From Vermamoeba vermiformis (lineage: Eukaryota; Tubulinea; Echinamoebida), in NCBI GenBank assembly GCA_045837725.1, contig JBEWZL010000124.1:496001-560000 (forward strand): a DNA stretch of 64,000 nucleotides, written 5' to 3'. The position numbers were made by a program, and so were the translations under genes. Positions 23,840 to 32,720 of this stretch are shown piece after piece; the first letter of the stretch is position 1, and each line of letters opens with the position of its first letter. The notes under the pieces were generated by a model. It worked only from the letters and a program-made list of their open reading frames with translations. It ran no database searches and was not told where the DNA came from.

Positions 23840-24600
23840 TTTACGACTCAGGGCCCTGCCAAGTCAGTGTGCCTTTGTACTTTTGCATGCCACGCGATCT
23901 CGATGGCGATCGATAGTTTCTTGAGCCAATTGAGTTCGGGCTCTTATTTCAACAAGTCATATAATTTACCATTAGGGATGAACTAGTCACACGGCGAGGC
24001 AAGACACCTAAAAATAGAACGACGTTCGGAGTTTGCTGCCAGTGAAATCTCTCGAAGGAAGGACTCAAAACTCGCAGCAGACAGTGCACTCTTGAGCATT
24101 TTGACAGCAACATCAATTCCGTGCCAAGTGCCCAAGAACACGTCGAAAAAAGGCCCTCCCGATCTTCGCCGTCGTTATAGGCTATTTCCCTTTGAAACGG
24201 ACTCCCCTTGCGCTTGATAGAGTGGCAAAGTCGAGGAGCTGCATTGAAACGTGTTAACATCGAGGATCATCCGTGCACAACACAACAGTTGTTGTGGGGA
24301 GTGTTGCAGTGGGAGTGGCTGGGATTGCAAGGACACGTAAATTTAAAGCGAAGAATGTTCGAGTGAATATTACCGTGATCATTGAGGCTGTTGATGTTCG
24401 CTCTCGATCAGCGCGCGTACAATCGCCACGTGACGCTAATGCTCGGTGAATAAAACCAAGTCGACATTACTCGATTCACAGGCTCATATATCGCAGATGA
24501 ATGACTTGTGTATTTACCTTCCAACACGCGTAGCGTAGTGGTGTTTCGCCGTGGAGATTTTGGGCGTCAATACGTCAACGCACCTTTCTTGGTGAATATG
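23840..24600 (-). pseudogene. Remnant of an ankyrin-repeat/tyrosine-kinase-like protein kinase gene
   Basis: Reading right to left, an ankyrin unit (DAQNLHGETPLRYACWK, about 24580-24520) ends at a GTAAATAC donor. A second unit follows (RHVAIVRALIES near 24430, then ANINSLNDHG in another frame). Below it comes the N-lobe of a TKL kinase: DVFLGTWHGIDVAVKMLKSA (about 24150-24090) with the VAVK lysine, FESFLREISL, and in a further frame PNVVLFLGV and SLMVNYM. Helix-E-like sequence (KKLSIAIEIA) lies near 23915. The glycine loop is damaged, the frame changes several times, and the C-lobe (HRD, DFG) is absent. This is a degraded fragment of the ankyrin-TKL family common in amoebae. Confidence 0.6.
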
Positions 24601-24869
24601 AATTATTCGTGATGCAATAAAAAAAAAGGGCTATATCGAGTAGCAACTATAGATAGGTGTACATTAATTACTGGTACATAACTAAGCTTGCACGAATTTT
24701 TGAAAAATTGAATTAAAAACTATTAAGCTTAATTACCAGCAATGTTAGGCTGCATCAAAGCATATGAAACACCTCCTTATTTTTGCTATAAAAAATCTCT
24801 TTGTAAGCCAGGTTAAGTACTTGTCAGTGTTGAGTCGTGGATGGACAAAAAACTTCTATTAGAGCTTAC

Positions 24870-24922
24870 CTTCCGCAAACGCAAATATTTTGCGTGCAAG
24901 CTCTCGTTGTCCTCCATAGTGT
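24870..24922 (-). pseudogene. Orphan copy of exon 1 of the long TPR gene
   Basis: It encodes the same MEDNESLHAKYLRLRK followed by a GTAAGCTC donor as at 18170-18217, but none of the downstream exons are present. It was carried along with the bidirectional promoter when the FAAP24-like gene was duplicated. Confidence 0.75.
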
Positions 24923-25090
24923 TTAAAATGTTAATTGACGTTTTTTTTGGCGCTCACACAAAAATCTCTTCAAATTCTGATCTCGCGTAGTTTTCGGCGT
25001 TTTCACACCGATCAACACCGCTCAGCAATCAAATTGCCGAATATATGCAAGCATCTTGAAATTTGTTAACTTGTAGGTAAATAAGAAGTA

Positions 25091-26069
25091 ATGGCGTTCA
25101 CAAGCTCGATCCGTGGATCTTTGCTGACAAAAGTCGTGATGCACCCAAGAATGAAAGAGACAAATCTAGCGAAAGAACGTATGTTATAATATAAACTTAA
25201 TTTTCTTATTTTTGGCTTCTATCGCCTGCAAAAGAATATTCTAGCAATTATTTATTTTTTTAATTTGAATAATATTGATAAACCTCACAATTAGTGGTTT
25301 TCCTAATATCGTGTAAATAACATATTATCGTCTATTGCTAATTTTACCTTAGTCAATGCAACGATCCATTTCCAAGAAGATCTGGATGTCGACATCAAAT
25401 TCAAAGAGTTTGGCTGCATCACGTGACGCAAAAACAACTTGCCAATACTAACAAGAAATTAATGGACCAAGTTATTGAAAGCTTTGAGCCCTTGCGCTTG
25501 TACGAAAAACCTTTCATCTTTGCCACTTGTCACGACGTGCTCACTTTATCAGCGCTACAGATGGCAGCTATTGGGTATGTGATCGATAGTAGGTCTCGGC
25601 TATACTAATAATATATGCTTAGTTTGAATATAACGCTTGTGCCTATTGAGAACGATAACGCAGTAGCAGCCTACTTGCATCAGTTGGTAAGATCCGAGAA
25701 ATCACCTACACGAATAGCTAGCTAGCTTTTGAATTAATATCCTATATATAGATGAAAAAGACTGGTATTAAGAAGATGAAGACCAAAGTTTGGAACCCTG
25801 AAAATACTCAAGATCGCATCCACAAACTGACCGACACCGTTACACGAATAGATCCGATGCTGAAAATAGCAACGAGTCTCGCAAAGAGCGTAACGTTCAA
25901 ATACAATAGTGAGTCTTTTTATTATCACTCCATGACAAAAACTCATGCCGCGTCGTCAGCGATGCACAACTTGGCCAATGCTGACTTGCCAGATCTGAAA
26001 ACAAAGCTGATCGAACAAAAACAACTGCCTGAAGTCATTCACACTTTCTTCAACGCACCACTGAAGTAA
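25091..26069 (+). pseudogene. FAAP24-like gene, second copy, disrupted in exon 2
   Basis: Exons correspond one to one with 18378-19363 and are about 97 percent alike by eye, with identical splice sites. In exon 2, where copy 1 reads GCATCTACGTAACG, this copy reads GCATCACGTGACG: one base is lost and a TGA results. Downstream exons (LNITLVPIENDNAVAAYLHQ, MKKTGIKKMKTK, EQKQLPEVIHTFF) remain open. It is either a recent pseudogene or an intact paralogue with a consensus error. All other differences are mild, so inactivation would be young. Confidence 0.65.
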
Positions 26070-26614
26070 GAATGAAGAACTGAATCATTAGTCACGGCGC
26101 GTGACACTGAAGTCAGTCTCGAGAAGCCAAACGAGCCACCGAGCTGCTTATTGACAGCGGGCGTAGTACTGACAACTATGTTTGATGGCGCAAGCGCTGT
26201 CACTTCACTGGGCAAGCACGCGAAGGCTGAAACGATCCTTTATATCTGGGGACATCGTGACTGCCTGCCTCGTTGGGTACTTCAGCGTCAAAATCCAAGG
26301 CTATACAACAGCGCCCTCGAGTATATTAGCATATTCAACACCTTTATCGTAGAGCTACGGCCAAAGAATTAGAACACGATTAAAGCCATGCCGGGGAGAT
26401 GCGGAGTTCACTGCGAGAGATTAGTTTTGGAGCGAAGAAGACAAGACTGTCAGTCACTGGACACAAAACAGCAATATCGTATGTCATTGCAAGTACAACA
26501 AAGTTCAAAATTTTTAAATCAACGAACTTGCATACTAAATAACTGGTTCACGAGACATTCCTAGTTTTTTCTGGGCTATATTTGTCCAACTGCGTAACTG
26601 CGTAAAAACTAGTA

Positions 26615-27060
26615 AAATTGATGATAGGATGTAATACCATGCCAAAACACAAACTTTCCGTGGAGGCTCTTTGGCTGGGTAGATCCACGCGGATCACATC
26701 CGCGGGTCTCTTTTTAGCGGTTGAAGAGCAGACTGTACGCATTTGATGGCGAAACCTCGGTCAAGCTTGTAGGTCAACCACACTTACGCAATTACATCAT
26801 CTGTAACGTTGTAACGAGCTTATCCAGATTGAAGCCCAAATCGTTCGAAAGCACAATTGACTGCTGCCGTTTGCAGGAGGCAGAAGAATATACATTAGAC
26901 TAGATAGGGCACGGCAAGGAGCCTCGATTTGCGACTAGCGACCGATGCCCCTTCCATTTTTGGATACAGACTATTACCCGATTGGTCAGCACTATTTTAA
27001 GAGCGGCCAATTGAACCAATAGGCACCTCCCTAAAGAAATTTCTACAAGTACGAATTCTT
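26615..27060. other. Segment present only in copy 2 of the duplication
   Basis: Copy 1 passes directly from the CTGCGTAACTGCGTAA motif to the leader of microprotein A, whereas copy 2 has about 440 bp more. It holds an open stretch from 26721 to 26903 (AFDGETSVKLVGQPHLRN, TIDCCRLQEAEEYTLD) that looks protein-like but has no clear start, and no terminal repeats or target-site duplication that I can see. It could be an insertion here or a deletion in copy 1. Confidence 0.5.
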
Positions 27061-27148
27061 GTCTGGAAAAAATTTGGCCGAATTTGATCGCGAAAGAATT
27101 TTTTTCTTTCAAACTCACATTTTCCGCACATAAACACAACACTTCAAG

Positions 27149-27292
27149 ATGGGAGGCACATCAAGCAAGACTCAAGTTTTTGGCGTCACTAACATATTCT
27201 ACGCAAACGATGACGACCTTACCAAGAAGGTCGACCCCGGAACTTCCAACACTCTGCCTACCACTTTAGATCCCGGTGCCTCCTCACCTTGA
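27149..27292 (+). CDS. 47-residue microprotein A, copy 2 (intact), possible N-myristoylation
   Basis: The ORF begins MGGTSSKTQVFGVTNIFYAN, continues DDDLTKK and ends with two Thr/Pro/Asp-rich units (VDPGTSNTLPTT, LDPGASSP). Gly2 with Ser at position 5 or 6 and a following Lys fits the N-myristoylation pattern. The 5' leader (T-rich, then CATAAACACAACACTTCAAG) and the 3' AATAAA (near 27357) are shared with copy 1, which supports a real transcript. No known family. Confidence 0.55.
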   Translation: MGGTSSKTQVFGVTNIFYANDDDLTKKVDPGTSNTLPTTLDPGASSP

Positions 27293-27415
27293 GTCAGATG
27301 TAACATTAGTAGATGCTTGTATAAGGCATGACGTCAATATTGTAATTGTACTCTCAAATAAAATGACTTTGCACAAGTACATCCGCGCAACTAATTTGTA
27401 ACGGGACTACCGAAA

Positions 27416-27670
27416 ATGTTCAAACTCGCTGTATTTTGCATTCCGTAGCGTTCTCAAGAAGCATATGGTGCTCAGGTTCTGCATTTTGTTCAAGTACAAT
27501 CTAACGTGCTTGAATGGACAGTTTATACGACGACATTTGGCTTCGGAATAGACCGGATCTCTGGTTATAGACGTGTCGCACAGAGGCTGGGTGTATCGCA
27601 AGAACTCAACGACGAACGGAAAAACTACTGGTTCCATCTGGATGGAAACCAAATGAAGTGTACTTCTTAG
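27416..27670 (+). pseudogene. 84-codon ORF with one in-frame TAG, copy 2
   Basis: ATG 27416 begins MFKLAVFCIP, codon 11 is TAG (27446), and the same frame then stays open for 73 codons (SQEAYGAQVLHFVQVQSN, TFGFGIDRISGYRRVAQRLG, YWFHLDGNQMKCTS) to a stop at 27668. An AATAAA follows near 27757. The TAG is also present in copy 1, so it predates the duplication and is not a random sequencing error. The ORF is probably a dead gene. Read-through or removal of an 18-nt GT...AG stretch (27431-27448) is conceivable but would be far shorter than the other introns here. Family unknown. Confidence 0.4.
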
Positions 27671-27963
27671 GTCGGATATGTTGCGTCACGACTCTAGTAC
27701 AAAACTTGCCCAGGAGGATTTTTGACCTTAACCACCAACTCCATTGCGTGCTTTAGAAATAAAATTTAACTAAATACTGTGAAACTATTGGCCGACGAAT
27801 GGACCAATCACATTTTAATGACCTAGTCACAAATAAATACGCAGCGGAGCAAAAACCCAGTACAAATCCAGAAAATACCAAGAACGTAAAATTTAAAAAC
27901 GTCATTCATTTTAAATTTGGAAGCACACGCACAAGAACAAGCACAAGCACAACAACAACAACA

Positions 27964-28122
27964 ATGAACTCACCGACACCCGGAATGCGTATAGTGGATG
28001 TTGAACCTGGCCAGAACTACCAACCCAAGCCGACTGGCGAGTTTATCAATTTCCTCGGCACCATCTTGTGGGTAGAAAAGGATGATGGCAAGGACCTGCC
28101 TCTACTCTCCTTCGATTGCTAG
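27964..28122 (+). CDS. 52-residue microprotein B, copy 2
   Basis: It begins MNSPTPGMRIVDVEPGQNYQ, continues PTGEFINFLGTILWVEKD and ends LPLLSFDC. It is the same length as copy 1 at 20787, with many replacements in the first 20 residues but conserved PTGEF, LGT, LWVE and PLLSFDC. The leader is rich in CA and CAA repeats just before the ATG, and a CCAAT box lies near 27803. Confidence 0.6.
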   Translation: MNSPTPGMRIVDVEPGQNYQPKPTGEFINFLGTILWVEKDDGKDLPLLSFDC

Positions 28123-28443
28123 TTACAACCGGACTTGGGCATCGACAAACCCATCTACTTCATCAAATGACTCCCTACTTGTGGTTTTGGCTGAGCCAAA
28201 TCAATATGCTATCTGTATTAGTGTGACGTTAGTAAATATGTATTCATTCAAATGGATGTTAAGTTTTCCGTTTCGTTCGTTGGCTCGTCGATTCAGATTA
28301 GCCGCTTCGTCATTAAACAGAAATTACTTTACGCATAGGCAAGGATACTAAGGCATGAACAGTTAACTCTTCGGAGAGAAATGTCGAAATGAAGGCTGTA
28401 CATATTAACGACAATAAACTTGTAAAACTCGGCTTTATGTTCT

Positions 28444-31338
28444 TCACCACTTAATTACTCTCTTTACATGGGACAATTCCTCGTCATACTCTTCTTGAGT
28501 TATAACTTGTTGTTCGAAAGTACTTCTTGACCCCAAAATTGATCCACCAATCCAAGCTGCGCGTCTTTCCGCCTGAATAATTTCGATCTTGGTCTTCGGT
28601 GCAAGTGCTTCCAGCTCTTTATGCAGGCGCTGAACCATACCTTTGAATCTAGTATTACCACCTACCAAGACGATGTTGCTGTAAAGTTCGCTTCGGATGG
28701 TCGGGTCACACTTTTGAATTGCTTTGTGGATCATCTGATGCATGCCAGGTATACTCGTTTTTCCGTTCAGGTGACGAAGCAAAGATGGTTTAAATAATGT
28801 CTCGGTGCATTGAAATCGAGCTGAGCTGATATAGATGATTGAACCATCTGGCATTTGGTGCGTCTCTTGTCTTATCGCTTGTCAGCTCTGTTTCATCAAT
28901 TGCCACTCGACCAAGCTTCTCTTTGATGTCATTTGCAGTATTAGGGTCGGCGTTAGGAATCAATACTGACAAATAGAATGCCACATCAATGCCACCAAGT
29001 TCGTAGACTCCAACAGCGTGAGAAATGCCATAGCCTTCGTAGATTGGTACTACTCGTGTGTAACTGTAGCCAGATTCCAAACAAGACCTGTACGACGACC
29101 AGTAGTGATCAGGGACAAGGCTGCTGTTGAAGTGAGGTGCAAAGCTGGGACATTGAAACCTCGTAACATGAGCCCAAGTAGTGTCTCTTTGTCTGCTTGT
29201 GATGTATCATGCGCGACAGCAAGCAAGACTGGGTACTTAGAAAGCCATTCGTTCACGTCAACTTCAATGCAAAGATCTTTCTGGAAGATGTCCCTCAACA
29301 TCATCTCAAAATCGTTTTGATTCGTCACCTTGCCATCTACCATGGAACGTCTCAATAACTTGTATCTCGAGCTTTGAACTTCGCTGCCAATGTACAATTT
29401 CCGTAGATCATCTGCGGGTGTAGCAAATCCACGTTTAATCTCTCCAACAAGGGCAGGGAATTGAACAACCGGGTATGAATCTCCTACTGCTCCTACATTG
29501 ATTGTAGACGAGTTGAGTGTGATGACAATTGCTCTCACTGAGTCGGGATCGCGGTCATTGAACGCGACAGGATAAATCAACCCCTTCTTCGGGTTTTCAG
29601 GCTCCGGCTCTGGTTCTGGCTCAAGTTCTGGCTCGGGCTTGGGGTCTTGATTTATCTTGGTGCTTAATGGCTGCACCGCTTTCACTTCGGGCTTTGGAGA
29701 CGCTACTTTAATCTCGGGCTTTGAAGGCTCAGCTTTAAGTTCGGGCTTTGGAGGTGCGACTTTGATTTCAGACTTTGGAGGCTCTGCTTTGGTCTCGGGC
29801 TTTGGAGGTTCTACTTTTACTACAGACTTTGGAGACTCTGCTTTAATTTCAGGTTTTGAAGGCTCTACTCTGACTTCTAACTTCGGAGGCTCTGATTTGA
29901 TCTCGGGTTTCGAATATTCCGCTTTAAGTTCGGGCTTCGGAGGTGCGACTTTGATATCAGACTTCGTAGGCTCTGCTTTTGGTTCGGGCTTCGGACTCTC
30001 TGCTTTAATCTCGGGCTTTGCAGGCTCCGCTTTGAGCTGAGGTGAAGATTTGGAAGGCGTCAATTTGTGAATTTCATTTTTCAACTGCTCGTTCTCTTGT
30101 TTAAGTCTTTGGCCGTCTTTCTGAGCGGTATCGAGACCACTCTTTACTGTTAAAATGTCTTGTTCGTACTGCTTGTTAGTTTGACGCAACTTGTTCAATT
30201 CGTTGTTCAGTTTGAGAATCTCGGCTTGACCTTCTTTCTTGAGCCTCTCAATCTCTAGTTTCTTTTGTTCGTCCTCTCGTGTCTTTTGTTCAACGAGCTT
30301 TCTGAGATCCAATTCGACTTTTTTGCTGGTCTCTAACTGTTCTTTGACTTTGGCATCGTTTGTTTGCATCTGCTCGATAGTGCGTTTGAGCGTAGTGATC
30401 TCTTCGTCCTTTCGCTGAACTAGCTCTTGCTGCGCTTGTTCGTTCCTATTGCTCGCAACTAATGACTCCTTCAGCTTTGTCTCGCGGACCGACATCTGAC
30501 TGATCTCCTCTCTCAGCGTTGCAATCTCAGTGTCTCGTTGTTTGCATAGCTGCTCGCTCTCATGAATCGTGTTCTGTAGCTCTAGTTCGACGTGCGTGAA
30601 CGATTCTAATCTTTGTTTCATCTTCGTCTCGTTGTCTCGTAGCTGTCGTATGGCCTCCTTAAGCCTGGTAATCTGGCCATCTTTCTGCTCTGCCAATGAC
30701 TGTGACTCTCGCTCTTCTTTCTTTTTCAACTCTAGTTGCGTAGCCAACTGATCACAGCGAAGTTTAAGCGCCGCTGCTTCTTTCTGGACCGCTGCCAAGT
30801 CGTCGCCCTGCTTCACGTAGTCAGCACACAACGAGTCGTAATCCTTCGTTTGCTTGAGCCAATCGATCTTTTGTTGGGCGTTAGTGTAGTCGATCTTCAA
30901 ATTGTCTAGCTGCTCGTGCAACTGTTCGATGTAGGCGACGTGCCTTTTGACCTCTTCAGTCCGATCTTGGTTCAATCGCTCGAGTTGTTTTATCGTAGCT
31001 CGGTAGCTGTCGCACTCGGCGCGCAGTTGTTCCATAGGCCTTAGTTGTTCCGCTTGAGAGTACGAGACACTGTCATTGAGCGCGATCGTGGACTGAGCAA
31101 TTTGAGAAGTACTTCTGGGCTTGGCGACTGCGCTAGAAGCTGCACCCGCAGTGTTGTTGGTTCTACTCGCTAATGCATGCAATCTATTCACCTTATTGCG
31201 CAAGTTCTTAACTCTCTCTTGTAACGCCAAGCTTAATTTCTTCATTTCGTCAGCTCCAAGTAAGTCATCAGATCCCACCACCGAGGAATCAAACTTTGAC
31301 CCAAAGTTATTAACTTCAAAGCCTTCGTCAATCATCAT
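28444..31338 (-). CDS. Coiled-coil / Pro-Glu-Lys repeat / actin-like fusion protein
   Basis: About 900 residues. From 31338: a short acidic N-terminus, then roughly 400 residues of coiled coil (LSLALQERVKNLRNKVNRLH, many LxxLxxE heptads). Next come about 15 repeats of the type KPEIKAESPK or KPELKAEPSK (29660-30040) and a Glu-Pro run. The actin fold follows: VRAIVITLNSSTINVGAVGD, VQFPALVGE, YPVLLAVAHDTSQADKETLL, VPALHLTSTAALSLITTGRR, ESGYSYTRVVPIYEGYGISH, YELGGIDV, MPDGSIIYIS, YSNIVLVGGNTRFKGMVQRL, RRAAWIGGSILGS. It keeps the subdomain order of actin/ARPs, but the nucleotide loops differ from actin (NSSTINVG for DNGSG, ESGYSY for DSGDG). Two single-base shifts occur inside the actin part (29079-29081 and about 28870), probably consensus errors. 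Actin fused behind a coiled coil is not a standard ARP. Confidence 0.85.
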
Positions 31339-31483
31339 GCTTTCGCCTTGGGGTGACTCGCTCTAAAATTTGAAGTGTCAAAATTGCGAATCCGAAATAT
31401 ATATAAATAATTGCAATAATTACATTTAGTGACGTCTGTGGAGTGGTTCGCCTGTTGATTTTATTAGTATCAATGTTTAAGTA

Positions 31484-31603
31484 TTAAATAATAACGTACT
31501 TTTGAATTCGCACCATTGCTTTCTGAGTAACTAGTTGGATCAGCAGCAAAGAGGAGACGGCCAACGCCGTAATTCCCCAGTAGTAGATAAACTCCACTTC
31601 CAT
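31484..31603 (-). CDS. Possible small single-pass membrane protein
   Basis: The ATG at 31603 gives MEVEFIYYWGITALAVSSLL, LIQLVTQKAMVRIQKYVII and a stop, 39 residues with one clear hydrophobic segment. A GTACGT donor overlaps the end, so it may instead splice to a second exon whose acceptor lies near 31456. The size and plan resemble small ER or mitochondrial membrane subunits, but I cannot name it. Confidence 0.3.
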   Translation of the reverse strand: MEVEFIYYWGITALAVSSLLLIQLVTQKAMVRIQKYVII

Positions 31604-31920
31604 TCCAAAATGTATCATGGTTGTTATAAAAAGTGAACAAGGGTAAAAAGAATAGCTCCGAAGAAAAAAAAGCAGTTTTCTACCGAAAGAATTTGACCGA
31701 AGAAATCTGAAGAATTCTTTTCCGCTCAGGAGCAAAACCTTCAACGGCATTAATTAAAGCAATATATATGACATCAATAAAGGTAATTCTTGCCTCGAGT
31801 AGAGCAAGCAGCTTTGATTTAGACCAAAGTCGGAAAAACTTGCAAAGTGAAGTTCGTAGTGGCCCTAACTGACATTATTAGTTCGAATAAGATTTATATA
31901 ACACAAAAATACAAGACTTA
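31604..31920. other. Intergenic, nothing recognised
   Basis: AT-rich spacer with no supported gene. Confidence 0.35.
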
Positions 31921-32160
31921 AGCAGTCATCTGAGCGCCGCTGTTGTCGTTCAAGTTGGCCAATTGCAACGCTGCGTTCTTGCCCTTGATGCCTTCAGGGT
32001 CATTCGGTTTCACGGCAAGCGGTCTGTCGTACAATTCAACGCCACCGGACGCCGAGAGATGACAGCAGCGGCAGCGCAGGCCTCAGGCTCTTCAGGGAGC
32101 ACTCCAAGACAGCACATCGTCCAGACAGACACGGAAAACCACAGCACCCAACTCTGGCGG
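31921..32160 (-). pseudogene. Decaying partial copy of the 3' end of the TPR gene at 32721
   Basis: The first 130 bases match 32724-32855 almost base for base, including the stop region and the codons for NDNSGAQMTA. From about 32045 small gaps accumulate, and by about 32160 the similarity fades into the purine-rich tract. The quality decays in one direction only. Confidence 0.7.
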
Positions 32161-32690
32161 CAGAAGCGATGAAAAAGAACTGGCGCCGGGACACGAAGGA
32201 GGACTTCCAGGGAGAGGGGAAAAGAAAGGAAGAAATGGGGAGGGAAAAGAGGATGGGAGGAAAGAATAGAGAGGAAGAAATATAGAGAGAGGAAAAACGG
32301 ACTTAAAGGCCGTGGGGGCTAGAAGGAAATAAGGAGGGTAAAAAAAAAAAGATAGAAAAAAAGTGAGGGAAGAGGGCGGAGAGGAGGTGAGGAGGAGAGG
32401 GGGAGGGAGGTAGGGGAGGAAGGGGGAAGAGGGATAGCGAGTTAAGAGGGGAGAGGGAGGGAGAAAGAGGAGGAAGGCCAGCGGAAAAGAAGGGAGAAAG
32501 GAGAACCGAAGAAAAACTTTAGGAGAGCTGGGGCTGGGCACCAGAGAGGAGTTGGAGAGGTGGGGAAAAGAAAAAAAAGAGGGGACGCCCCTGCTAAAGA
32601 GGGAAGGGAAAAAAGGGGGGAGGCCGCGGAGAAGGGAGGGAAAGAAAGGAGGGGAAGGGAAGAAGAGGGAAAGGATCTCGCGTAGAGTAA
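32161..32690. repeat. Purine-rich (GA) tract of about 500 bp
   Basis: The + strand is overwhelmingly A and G (GGAGGAAGG-type runs), unlike anything else in the window. The complementary strand is open as a meaningless Pro/Leu/Ser/Phe run. It could form triplex DNA, but because it continues from a decaying copy of the neighbouring gene, a misassembled low-quality read is at least as likely. Confidence 0.7.
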
Positions 32691-32720
32691 ATAAAGAATT
32701 TTAACATAATTTACAAGCCT

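Larger units (their letters stand above)
24790..28270. repeat. Segmental duplication, copy 2
   Basis: Counterpart of 18085-21110 in direct orientation. It is longer because of an insertion at about 26615-27060 and a fuller version of the short ORF at 27416. The FAAP24-like copy is disrupted here, while both microproteins are intact. Confidence 0.9.

Noticed and set aside
27407-27652. 81-codon minus ORF opposite the TAG-interrupted ORF
   Set aside because: No start context or polyadenylation signal; the + strand has leader, frame and AATAAA.
32092-32541. 149-codon minus ORF of Pro/Ser/Leu/Phe
   Set aside because: It is simply the complement of the purine-rich tract.
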